Under the pieces are notes generated by a model. That model did not search any database. It was not told the origin of the DNA and was given only the letters and a program-made list of their open reading frames with translations. Position numbers and translations under genes: made by a program. From Candidatus Poseidonia sp. (GTDB lineage: Archaea; Thermoplasmatota; Poseidoniia; Poseidoniales; Poseidoniaceae), in NCBI GenBank assembly GCA_030827365.1, contig JAUREO010000007.1:1-56488 (forward strand): a stretch of 56,488 nucleotides of DNA. Direction: 5' to 3'. Positions 33,292 through 40,864 of the stretch are shown here, one piece after another (the stretch's first letter is position 1; every line of letters starts with the position of its first letter).

Positions 33292-34469
33292 CAAAGTTGA
33301 TCGAGTGCTTGTTCGATGTCGGCCCAGAGGTCGTGCGCATTCTCGATACCAATGCTCATTCGAACAAATCCAGGCTCGATACCTGCAGCCGTTCGTACAT
33401 CTTCTGGTATCGACATGTGGCTTGAATTGAAAGGACATTCAATCAGTGATTCCACACCTCCAAGACTGGTTGCCTCGTATATGAGTTTGAGATTTCTCAT
33501 GAACGCAAGGGCATTTGCATCCCCACCTTTGACCACATAGGCCACCATGCCCGAACCTTTGGGTAAGATTTTGGCAGCGATATGACTGTCCGGATGCGAA
33601 GTTAGGGAAGTATGGTACACTTTTGCAATCATTGGATGTGATTCGAGGCGTGCAGCAATGGTCGCTGCGTTCTCGCAAATACGTGGCATTCGAACATCGA
33701 GTGTTCGTATACCTCGTTCAAGGAGATAGCAATTATGTGGGTCTTGGCATCCACCAAAATGGATTTTTCGCTTGAAGATCTGCGTGATTAAATCCGCACG
33801 GCCGACCACACATCCACCGATGAGGTCAGAGTGGCCACCGAGGTATTTTGTGGTGGAGTGAATCACAAGGTCTGCACCCATTTCAATGGGGCGACATCCC
33901 CAAGGTGAGGCAAAGGTATTGTCGATAATGAGCAACAAGTTGTGACGCTTGGCGATGTCAACAAAGGCAGGAATATCGCAAATTTTCAACATCGGGTTGG
34001 TGAGTGTTTCAATGTAGAGAATTTTGGTGTTCGGCTCAATAGCGGCTTCGTAAGATGCTGGGTCTCGAATGTCCGCCATCGTGTGCGAAATTCCAAATCT
34101 TGGCAATTCTTCAGTCAAAAGCCCATATGTCCCCCCATATACATCTGGGCAAGCAACAAGGTGGTCGCCAGCATTGAGTAATGCAAGCAAGGTGGTTGAA
34201 ATAGCGGCCATTCCAGACGCAAAGGTTTCAGCGTCTTCACCACCCTCGAGAGCACTCATCTTTTGTGCTACAGCATCGGAATTCACCGATGACATTCTTG
34301 CATACAACAAGGTGTGTTGGGCACCCGCAGCCCACCCAGCGTAACGCTCCTCGGTGAGTTTGTATGTGGAAGAAAGGAACACGGGCGTGTTGACGGCATC
34401 CCCTACATGTTGTGTGCCACTGTGTACTGCTTGTGTTCCGAATTGATTTTTGGTCGTATCGTCGGTCAT
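33291..34469 (-). CDS. Cys/Met metabolism PLP enzyme (cystathionine gamma-synthase or methionine gamma-lyase-like)
   Basis: From ATG 34469 (392 residues) the protein begins FGTQAVHSGTQH, followed by STYKLTEE, the cofactor-binding ALEGGEDAETFASGMAAIST, the loop DVYGGTYGL, IIDNTFASPWGCRPIEMGADLVIHSTTKYLGGHSD with the Schiff-base Lys after STT, and the C-terminal FVRMSIGIENAHDLWADIEQAL. This is the trans-sulfuration family; synthase, beta-lyase and gamma-lyase cannot be told apart here. Its stop is coupled to an exporter, and it faces an Lrp-type regulator across a 146-base gap, so amino-acid-responsive control is likely. A TATA-like CATTTAAGG sits at 34486-34494. Confidence 0.9.
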   Translation of the reverse strand: MTDDTTKNQFGTQAVHSGTQHVGDAVNTPVFLSSTYKLTEERYAGWAAGAQHTLLYARMSSVNSDAVAQKMSALEGGEDAETFASGMAAISTTLLALLNAGDHLVACPDVYGGTYGLLTEELPRFGISHTMADIRDPASYEAAIEPNTKILYIETLTNPMLKICDIPAFVDIAKRHNLLLIIDNTFASPWGCRPIEMGADLVIHSTTKYLGGHSDLIGGCVVGRADLITQIFKRKIHFGGCQDPHNCYLLERGIRTLDVRMPRICENAATIAARLESHPMIAKVYHTSLTSHPDSHIAAKILPKGSGMVAYVVKGGDANALAFMRNLKLIYEATSLGGVESLIECPFNSSHMSIPEDVRTAAGIEPGFVRMSIGIENAHDLWADIEQALDQL

Positions 34470-34550
34470 CTTAGCCCCGAATGACCTTAAATGTTTGAAG
34501 TTCATCAACAATATGGTTTGATTTTTGGATAAATGTCGAAAGAATATTGC

Positions 34551-34557
34551 TTATATC
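34551..34557 (+). promoter_or_regulatory. TATA-like box of lrp-type regulator
   Basis: TTATATC lies about 62 bases before ATG 34616, within an AT-rich divergent region shared with the Cys/Met enzyme gene. The gap could hold operator sites of the regulator, but no obvious palindrome is seen. Confidence 0.4.
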
Positions 34558-34615
34558 TTTAATAAATCGACGATTCGACGAAATCTTTGAATCCTTTCCG
34601 TTCATCCATCGAAGC

Positions 34616-35077
34616 ATGCCAACAGAACTTGATGAGCGCGATGAAGCTATTCTTGAGTGTCTTGAGCAAGATTCCCGCCAAACCACCCAAGCCATTGCCG
34701 ATGTTCTTTCCATGCCAAGGGTGACGGTACACGATAGGATTCGACGTATGAAGGACCGTGGTGTTATTCGAAAGTTCACCATCGAAAAAGATGCCCGAGC
34801 CCTTGGCCTCAACCTAAGGGCATTTCTTTTCCTACGTTGCGAAGGTCACCAAATCGATCGTCGAAGAGTTTCGGAACAGGTCGCATCGCTTGACTATGTG
34901 GTTCGATGCGATATTATCACCGGGGATTGGGACATTCTGGTTGAGGCAGTAGCTCCGAGCATGGATGTGCTTGGTGATTCTATTCTTGATGAAATTTCAT
35001 CCATTGAAGGCATAGGCGCAACCCAAACAATGGTTTCGTTTTACCACTACGAAGGAAAGGCTGGAAGTTTCCGTTAA
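34616..35077 (+). CDS. Lrp/AsnC-family transcription regulator
   Basis: From ATG 34616 (153 residues) the N-terminal part is a helix-turn-helix: LDERDEAILECLEQDSRQTTQAIADVLSMPRVTVHDRIRRMKDRGVIRKF. The C-terminal RAM domain (about 75-145) has the beta-alpha-beta pattern DYVVRCDIITGDWDILVEAVAP and VSFYHYE, which binds amino acids. Lrp proteins form dimers and octamers and activate or repress genes according to amino acid supply. It is divergent from the Cys/Met enzyme/LysE pair and convergent with the DMT gene (four-base overlap), so control of the former is the simplest guess. The frame is open 23 codons upstream, in the promoter. Confidence 0.92.
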   Translation: MPTELDERDEAILECLEQDSRQTTQAIADVLSMPRVTVHDRIRRMKDRGVIRKFTIEKDARALGLNLRAFLFLRCEGHQIDRRRVSEQVASLDYVVRCDIITGDWDILVEAVAPSMDVLGDSILDEISSIEGIGATQTMVSFYHYEGKAGSFR

Positions 35078-36057
35078 TCGTCTTCCTCTAATTCGATTGC
35101 GGTCGATACTGTAGCCTCGTCGGCATCTTTGTGACTTGATGCTTCGACGACGAGATTGCCGATGAAAATAGCGAGTCCACCAAAAGCAATCCACAGCGAC
35201 CAAGGAACGAAGGCAAAGGTGAGGCCAAAGATGGTGGCCCATACTGGCTCAAAGGTGTAAATGATGGATGCTTGTACGGGGTGGAGATGTCGTTGGTAGG
35301 TGTTGAGGAGAACGAGGGCCAAAAATGAACCAAACAGTCCAAGACAAACAAGTGGAACCAGCACGCCTTTTGTGGTATAAATTTCCCACATTGCTGAAGG
35401 TAGATTCGGGGCAAGAAATGGCAAGGGCACTAGACATGCGATGAACACCACGACAAAGGAAATTTGAGTGATGCCGAGTGGTTTGTACTTCTGAGTGAGG
35501 TCTTGAATAAGCATGATATGAAAGGCAAAAATCACTGCACCAAGCAAGGTCAAGAATTCACCTCTACCCCAAGTGAGGTGGGGCGGTCCATCGATAAAAC
35601 CCGCCCCAATGGTCGCAAGAACCACACCGAGAGCAAGTCCTCTCGTGATTGGCAGACCGGCAAAATAAGTGCTCAACAGTGCAACAAGAACGATGTCCAT
35701 CGAAGTAAGAAATGCTGAGGTTGCGGGATTGACATCATCAAGACCAACCATCTGCAAAGCAAATCCTGCAAACATCAATCCGCCGAGCATCGCCCCTTTC
35801 TTCCACATCACCGCATCTCGCATCGACGCACGTGCGTCACGCGATATTGAGAGAAGAGCGATGATGGCAATCAAAAATCGTGCTGCGATGAGTGTGAAGA
35901 CGACCATGGTGATGCCGTAAGCATCAATTTTGACCTCGAGAGCGTTGAGGGCCATCTTCATCCAAATGAATGTTCCACCCCAAATGACCGTCACAAAGAG
36001 GAGGACAATCAACGCACGTCTGTGCATTGCAGGTGAGGTTTCGAAGGTGATGTTCAT
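35074..36057 (-). CDS. EamA/DMT-superfamily transporter
   Basis: From ATG 36057 (327 residues) ten membrane spans are visible, arranged as two five-span halves. The first half begins LIVLLFVTVIWGGTFIWMKMAL and the second has FGSFLALVLLNTYQRHLHPVQASIIYTFEPVWATIFGLTFAFVPWS, with the conserved Glu-Pro-Val of the family. These carriers export or exchange amino acids, nucleotide sugars or related metabolites. The N-terminus could begin at ATG 36027. The C-terminal tail is acidic. The gene is divergent from geranylgeranyl reductase, with an inverted repeat in the gap. Confidence 0.9.
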   Translation of the reverse strand: MNITFETSPAMHRRALIVLLFVTVIWGGTFIWMKMALNALEVKIDAYGITMVVFTLIAARFLIAIIALLSISRDARASMRDAVMWKKGAMLGGLMFAGFALQMVGLDDVNPATSAFLTSMDIVLVALLSTYFAGLPITRGLALGVVLATIGAGFIDGPPHLTWGRGEFLTLLGAVIFAFHIMLIQDLTQKYKPLGITQISFVVVFIACLVPLPFLAPNLPSAMWEIYTTKGVLVPLVCLGLFGSFLALVLLNTYQRHLHPVQASIIYTFEPVWATIFGLTFAFVPWSLWIAFGGLAIFIGNLVVEASSHKDADEATVSTAIELEEDD

Positions 36058-36089
36058 GCAAATCCCCTCATCGACGGAGGTATCGAATA

Positions 36090-36107
36090 GAATCAAGATG
36101 ATGATTC
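36090..36107. repeat. Inverted repeat in divergent promoter region
   Basis: GAATCA, a 6-base spacer and TGATTC form a perfect dyad between the DMT transporter and geranylgeranyl reductase genes, 33 bases from the former start and 54 from the latter. Placement suggests an operator; sequence alone cannot name the factor. Confidence 0.45.
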
Positions 36108-36160
36108 TTTCATTGATAAGAAACCATATTCTCAAGTGTTACCGTTGTTCACAAGCAGGT

Positions 36161-37540
36161 ATGGGTATGGAATCCATGTATGAGGGTACCTCATGGTATG
36201 GTGAAATTGAAACAGGCCCGATACCCGAAAACGGAGATGATTTTGATGCCATTGTGGTCGGCGGTGGCCCAGGTGGTTCGAGTGCAGCAGGTTATCTCGC
36301 CCTCGAAGGAAAAAAGGTCTTGCTCATCGAAAAGGATGCGTGGCCGAGAGACAAAATTTGCGGTGATGCCGTAGGTGGAAAATCGCTGAGCCATGTCAAA
36401 AATCTCGGCGTCAAAGCCGATATCGAACATACTGAACACTTCAGGGTTACTGGAATTGTGTTCTCTTCTCCCAAAGGCCATCATGTACGAGTTGCTCTAC
36501 CCGAGGAAGACGTTCAAAAATTGGAAGCGGGTTATGCTCTTCCTCGACAACAATTCGACCTTCTCTTGTTCAACCGCGTTCAGCAACTCGTCCGTGACAA
36601 CGGGGGCTCCATCATCCAAGGTGGTGAAGTCATCAATGTGTTGTACAACGACGGAAACGGAGGAGAAGACCCTGGTGCTGGGTCAAAATCACAACGAAGG
36701 GCAAGCGGGGTCGAAGTACGAATCGGCGGGCGTAAAGGCGAGGTGCTGACCTTCAATTCAACCAACATCGTCGGTGCTGGTGGCTACCGATGTCCTGTGG
36801 CTAAATCACTCGTTGAGGAAACTTTTGGCGAAGTCATGTTCGACCGCGACCACTACTGCGGAGGCTATCGCGAATATTGGACTGGGGTCAAGGGCTGTGA
36901 AGATTCGATAGGTGACATCGAAATTCACTTTGTAGATACGGTTATTCCTGGTTACTTTTGGCTCTTCCCGGTTTCCCAGGGTGTAGTCAATGTGGGTATC
37001 GGCATGGTCGTATCTGAACTCGACAAACAATCGAAGAAACTCAAAGCGCTTCAAGCCGATGTCATTGCAAACCATCCAATTTTCAAGAAACGCTTTGCCA
37101 ATGCCACAATGATTGAAGGTACGGGTCGCGGATGGCAATTGCCCTTCGGATCGCCTCGAAAGAAAGCATCTCTGCAACCAAGAAGGTCTGCAGGGTGTGG
37201 TATTTGGTTGGTTGGAGATGCTGCATCTCTTGTTGACCCGTTTAGTGGAGAAGGTGTTGGAAATGCCCTCGTAAGTGGAAAGATGGTATGCGAGCATATT
37301 GTCGAAGGAAAAAGTGCAGAATCCTATCAACATGAACTCTGGGAATTACTCGGACCTGAACTCTCTAATTCTTTTCGAATGCAAAAATTAAGTCGAAAGA
37401 AATGGTTGCTCAATTGGTTTGTCAAAAAGGCCAGCAAAAAACCCGTCATTCAAGAGATGATGACCGAAATGATTGCAAGTAAAGAAGCACAGGAACAACT
37501 CCATTCCAAATGGTTTATGTTTCGAACGCTCATGTTTTAG
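36161..37540 (+). CDS. Geranylgeranyl reductase-family flavoprotein
   Basis: From ATG 36161 (459 residues; ATG 36167 and 36176 also possible) the protein has DAIVVGGGPGGSSAAGYLALEGKKVLLIEKD as the FAD Rossmann motif, followed by DKICGDAVGGKSL, the C-G-D block of the family, LPRQQFDLLLFNRVQ, and the second FAD motif WLVGDAASLVDPFSGEGVGNALVSGKMV. YFWLFPVSQGVVNVGIG is also typical. It should reduce the double bonds of geranylgeranyl chains in membrane lipids (or chlorophyll-type substrates in other taxa), here most likely archaeol lipids. The next gene begins eight bases after its stop, so they are likely co-transcribed. Confidence 0.92.
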   Translation: MGMESMYEGTSWYGEIETGPIPENGDDFDAIVVGGGPGGSSAAGYLALEGKKVLLIEKDAWPRDKICGDAVGGKSLSHVKNLGVKADIEHTEHFRVTGIVFSSPKGHHVRVALPEEDVQKLEAGYALPRQQFDLLLFNRVQQLVRDNGGSIIQGGEVINVLYNDGNGGEDPGAGSKSQRRASGVEVRIGGRKGEVLTFNSTNIVGAGGYRCPVAKSLVEETFGEVMFDRDHYCGGYREYWTGVKGCEDSIGDIEIHFVDTVIPGYFWLFPVSQGVVNVGIGMVVSELDKQSKKLKALQADVIANHPIFKKRFANATMIEGTGRGWQLPFGSPRKKASLQPRRSAGCGIWLVGDAASLVDPFSGEGVGNALVSGKMVCEHIVEGKSAESYQHELWELLGPELSNSFRMQKLSRKKWLLNWFVKKASKKPVIQEMMTEMIASKEAQEQLHSKWFMFRTLMF

Positions 37541-37548
37541 GTGATTTC

Positions 37549-38337
37549 ATGTCTTCATTGCCAACCGACATCAAAGCCATCTTTCTCGACCTCGATGGTA
37601 CGATGTACATGGGCAGCAACCTTATCGAAGGTGCACACGATTTCCTAGAGCGTTGCAAACAACACGGCGTTGCCACATTTTTCCTTTCCAACAATTCAAG
37701 CCGTTCGGTCGACCAGTACAGGGCCAAGCTCGAAGGTTTTGGTATCGAAGCGACTGAAAGCCAAATCCTTCTTTCCACCCACGACCTCATCGCATGGCTT
37801 CAACAAAACAACATCACAGAAACATGGGCTGTGGCCACCAAGGGTATGTGTGCTATGCTCGAAGCAGTCGGTATCACCACCCGAAGCATAAACCCTCAAT
37901 ACGTCGTCGTTGGTTACGATACTGAACTCACCTACGAAAAAATCTCGACGGCGAGCATCCACCTTCACGCTGGCGTGCCGCTGGTGGCTAGCCATCCCGA
38001 TATGGTGTGCCCAAGTCCACAAGGTGGGCTCCCTGATACGGGATCGTATCTCGTCATGTTTGAAGCAACCACAGGCGTCAAACCGACCCATGTGAGTGGC
38101 AAGCCAAATCCGGGAATGATTTTGCATAAAATCGAGGCTTTGGGCCTTGAGCCGCACCAATGTGCCATGGTCGGCGACCGATTATACACCGATATTGCCA
38201 TGGCCAACAGAAGTGGTGTCCACAGTGTCTTGGTCCTCACTGGTGAAGCGACAATGGAAGATGTTGCTTCGCTTGACGAAGGTTCGGAATTCATGCCAAG
38301 TATCATTTTTGACAGCGTTGCTGACCTTCTTAGGTGA
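37549..38337 (+). CDS. HAD-IIA (NagD-like) phosphatase
   Basis: From ATG 37549 (262 residues) the protein has the first HAD motif DLDGTMYMG (D14, D16), FFLSNNSSRSVDQY (motif II Ser/Asn), a type IIA cap domain in the middle, Lys in SGKPNPGM and GDRLYTDIAMANRSG (motif IV). This is the NagD/4-nitrophenylphosphatase/phosphoglycolate phosphatase group. Substrate is a small phosphorylated metabolite; it cannot be fixed. AGGTGAT sits three bases before the ATG. Co-directional with geranylgeranyl reductase and the NERD protein. Confidence 0.88.
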   Translation: MSSLPTDIKAIFLDLDGTMYMGSNLIEGAHDFLERCKQHGVATFFLSNNSSRSVDQYRAKLEGFGIEATESQILLSTHDLIAWLQQNNITETWAVATKGMCAMLEAVGITTRSINPQYVVVGYDTELTYEKISTASIHLHAGVPLVASHPDMVCPSPQGGLPDTGSYLVMFEATTGVKPTHVSGKPNPGMILHKIEALGLEPHQCAMVGDRLYTDIAMANRSGVHSVLVLTGEATMEDVASLDEGSEFMPSIIFDSVADLLR

Positions 38338-38348
38338 TACGTTTGGGT

Positions 38349-39215
38349 ATGTTGGACCGCCTCCGCTGGAGAAAGGAACGACGCATCAAAACTGAGCCCG
38401 ATACGATTCAACGAGCAGGCGAATCTGCAGAATTTCGTCTTGGCCAATACCTTCGGGCTGCAGGGAAAAAAACGGGTTGGAAAATCTACGAATCGCTACG
38501 TGTCCCTCAGAAAGATGGACCTCATCGCGGTGAAATCGACTTTGTCCTTTTGCATGGTTCCGATGTTTTTTCAGTCGAACAAAAGCACTGGGCAGGCACA
38601 CTACAAATCGGTCAAGACGGGGAATTTATCCAACAACGCCCGAATGGGACAAGCCAAGTGCATGGCGATGTCAAGGCAAAACATGAACGCAAAACTTCCG
38701 ACCTTGAGCACTACCTCTTGCAACATCATGATGCCACCGATTTTGGCATCCATACATGGTTCGCATTTACCCACCCTCGATTTGAATTCGAAGCGAGTTC
38801 CGACCTCGGGATTGATATTGTCAATCAAAAAGAAATTGTAGAACGACTTGAACAGAGTGTCAACAAACCACAAAACGGCAATGTCGCCTCCTCCTTGGAT
38901 GCTTTAGGGACGTGGGATGAAGTCGAAGTATATGGGGGCAGAACGTTCAAAGGTGATGTGCTTGACCTTGGCCTCAGTGTCTTGCTCACGGACCTCAGGG
39001 CACTGACACACCCACTCACACTTATCGAAGTGTCACACAACCGTTCACTTCTTTCGTTGTTTTCCTTGTCACCTTCGATAGCGAAGATTCGCGCTTCTAC
39101 CGAGATACTTGAACGACTTGAACGACACCAAAGTATTCGATTCCATGTCGTTGGCGATGCATCACCAGTCGAAATTCCTTGGTCGAAAGTAACTCGTGTA
39201 CATCTCTCCAATTGA
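38349..39215 (+). CDS. NERD-domain protein (nuclease-related)
   Basis: From ATG 38349 (288 residues) the N-terminal half has GESAEFRLGQYLRAAGKKTG, then GEIDFVLLHGSDVFSVEQKHWAGTL. The Glu-x-Asp and Glu-x-Lys pattern is the restriction-endonuclease-like catalytic set of NERD domains. The C-terminal 120 residues show no known domain. NERD proteins are thought to act on DNA or RNA, but activity is mostly not shown. GGTGAT before the ATG supports the start; a GTG at 38334 would overlap the phosphatase stop. No helicase or restriction partner is near. Confidence 0.8.
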   Translation: MLDRLRWRKERRIKTEPDTIQRAGESAEFRLGQYLRAAGKKTGWKIYESLRVPQKDGPHRGEIDFVLLHGSDVFSVEQKHWAGTLQIGQDGEFIQQRPNGTSQVHGDVKAKHERKTSDLEHYLLQHHDATDFGIHTWFAFTHPRFEFEASSDLGIDIVNQKEIVERLEQSVNKPQNGNVASSLDALGTWDEVEVYGGRTFKGDVLDLGLSVLLTDLRALTHPLTLIEVSHNRSLLSLFSLSPSIAKIRASTEILERLERHQSIRFHVVGDASPVEIPWSKVTRVHLSN

Positions 39216-39263
39216 TACGAAAATCGCCGTTGGGTTCAAAGGTATGATGAAGATTGTCTGTGC

Positions 39264-39575
39264 ATGGAAGATTCCATCATTGATGCGATTGGATTTGTTG
39301 CTGGTGTTCTGGGTGTTATCGCTTGGTGGCCTCAACTCATAAGAGTGTGGTCCGAAAAACGCCACGATGGAATTTCTGTTCCCACCTTCCTCATCATTTG
39401 TTTGTCTATTTCTCTCTGGCTTACATTTGGCGTGTTGACCGAATCATTGCCCATCATTGCAGCAAATATCGTGACTTTAGTGGTTTTACTTATCCTTGTG
39501 TTTGGTGTCATCCGACTGCGAAAGAATGAGAGACAAGAATACGCTGAGGCTCACCCTAAACCTCACAAATTCTGA
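39264..39575 (+). CDS. SemiSWEET/PQ-loop transporter
   Basis: The 103-residue protein has three membrane spans: IDAIGFVAGVLGVIAWWPQLIRVW, where the Pro-Gln pair is the PQ-loop motif, VPTFLIICLSISLWLTFGVL and IIAANIVTLVVLLILVFGVI, followed by a basic tail. SemiSWEETs are half-transporters that dimerise to move sugars across the membrane; specificity is unknown. Starts 48 bases after the NERD gene and is convergent with glutamine synthetase. Confidence 0.9.
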   Translation: MEDSIIDAIGFVAGVLGVIAWWPQLIRVWSEKRHDGISVPTFLIICLSISLWLTFGVLTESLPIIAANIVTLVVLLILVFGVIRLRKNERQEYAEAHPKPHKF

Positions 39576-39624
39576 ATGTATTTTTGATACGCGTCGTTGC
39601 TGACTTGTTCTTGAGTTGATGATT

Positions 39625-40632
39625 TCAGCAAACCGATTTGGTTGTCGAAATGATGACTGCACCAATCTTGTATGGGTCACCATTTGACGCTGGTCGGCGG
39701 TCTTCGAGACGCCCCTTCCATCCATCGGTAGGAACAGAAGCAGGAACTCGAATTGATGCACCTCGGTCGGAGACACCATAGGAAAATTGGTCGATGGATT
39801 GTGTTTCATGAAGACCGGTTAATCGCTCTTCGTTGTGTGCACCATAGACAGCCATGTGCTTCTCGATGTTCTTTCCAAAGGCTTCACAAATGCTGTTGAA
39901 CAATTCTTCACCACCCACATCACGCATGGCTCCGTTTGAGAAATTGGCGTGCATGCCCGAACCATTCCAGTCGCCCTTGATCGGCTTTGGATGGTATTCA
40001 ATGTAGTAACCGTAACTTTCTGTCAGTCGGTCAAGTAAATACCTGGCAACCCACAATTCATCGCCAGCTTGCTTGGCTCCTTTGGCAAAGATTTGGAATT
40101 CCCATTGACCGCATGCAACCTCTTGGTTGATGCCTTCAAAATTGATTCCAGCTTCAAGGCAAAGGTCAGCATGTTCTTCGACGAGTGCTCGACCGTGGGT
40201 GTTCTTTCCACCAACGGAACAGTAGTACAGGCCTTGTGGGCCTGGATATCCACCAACTGGGAAACCGAGAGGCAGTTGGGTTTGAACATCCATGATGAAA
40301 TATTCTTGCTCAAATCCGAACCAAAAATCATCATCGTCATCATCAATGGTCGCCCTACCGTTGCTCGGGTGCGGAGTTCCATCTGGGTTGAGTACTTCGC
40401 ACATGACAAGGTAACCGTTGACACGTTGTGGGTCTGGGAAAATTGCGACAGGTTTGAGCAGGCAATCAGAGGAACTGCCATCTGCTTGTCGAGTTGATGA
40501 GCCATCAAACATCCAAATTGGGCATTCTTCGAGTGTTCCACCAAAGTTGTTGCGCACCATGGTTTTGCTTCGCATATTCTGTGTGGGTTCGTATCCATCA
40601 AGCCAAATATATTCTAACTTCGCTTTCGTCAT
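39625..40632 (-). CDS. glnII: Glutamine synthetase, type II (eukaryote/actinobacterial type)
   Basis: The 335-residue protein has the GSII order of motifs: YIWLDGYEPTQNMRSKT near the N-terminus (the strand that closes the neighbouring active site), WMFDGSSTRQADGSSSDC, WFGFEQEYFIMD with the catalytic Glu residues, GPQGLYYCSVGG, NQEVACGQWEFQI, and GDWNGSGMHANFS with the metal His. The length is far shorter than class I GS (about 450) and fits GSII (about 340-370). It makes glutamine from glutamate, ammonia and ATP. Archaea usually have GSI, so this is a notable gene. Upstream are a TATA-like box and a hairpin. Confidence 0.9.
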   Translation of the reverse strand: MTKAKLEYIWLDGYEPTQNMRSKTMVRNNFGGTLEECPIWMFDGSSTRQADGSSSDCLLKPVAIFPDPQRVNGYLVMCEVLNPDGTPHPSNGRATIDDDDDDFWFGFEQEYFIMDVQTQLPLGFPVGGYPGPQGLYYCSVGGKNTHGRALVEEHADLCLEAGINFEGINQEVACGQWEFQIFAKGAKQAGDELWVARYLLDRLTESYGYYIEYHPKPIKGDWNGSGMHANFSNGAMRDVGGEELFNSICEAFGKNIEKHMAVYGAHNEERLTGLHETQSIDQFSYGVSDRGASIRVPASVPTDGWKGRLEDRRPASNGDPYKIGAVIISTTKSVC

Positions 40633-40659
40633 AGTTATCGAATAGTCCCTAACCGAGAC

Positions 40660-40669
40660 AGTATATCAA
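40660..40669 (-). promoter_or_regulatory. TATA-like box of glnII
   Basis: The minus strand reads TGATATACTG about 32 bases before ATG 40632, at archaeal TATA distance for a very short leader. Confidence 0.5.
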
Positions 40670-40673
40670 TCAT

Positions 40674-40692
40674 ACGCTAAGCAAAATAGCGT
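40674..40692. repeat. Hairpin-type inverted repeat upstream of glnII
   Basis: ACGCTA, a 7-base spacer and TAGCGT form a perfect dyad just upstream of the glnII TATA box. Such a site is well placed for a nitrogen-responsive regulator. The remainder of the gap to 40864 is AT-rich with no gene of useful size. Confidence 0.5.
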
Positions 40693-40864
40693 TACTGCTT
40701 CGCTTATGAATAATATTCTATGAATTCGATATTCAAATGATTAATACTATTGGTAGGATTTATGACCCTTATTTGTTGAATGTTCATTATGATGATAAAT
40801 TCCAAAAACAATTGAATAATTATGTTCGGTATGCCTAAATATCTTGTTGGGGAGGCGGTCGAAA

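Noticed and set aside
35930..36160. Long upstream extension of geranylgeranyl reductase
   Set aside because: It covers the start of the divergent DMT gene and the promoter gap; the flavin motif begins only after ATG 36161.
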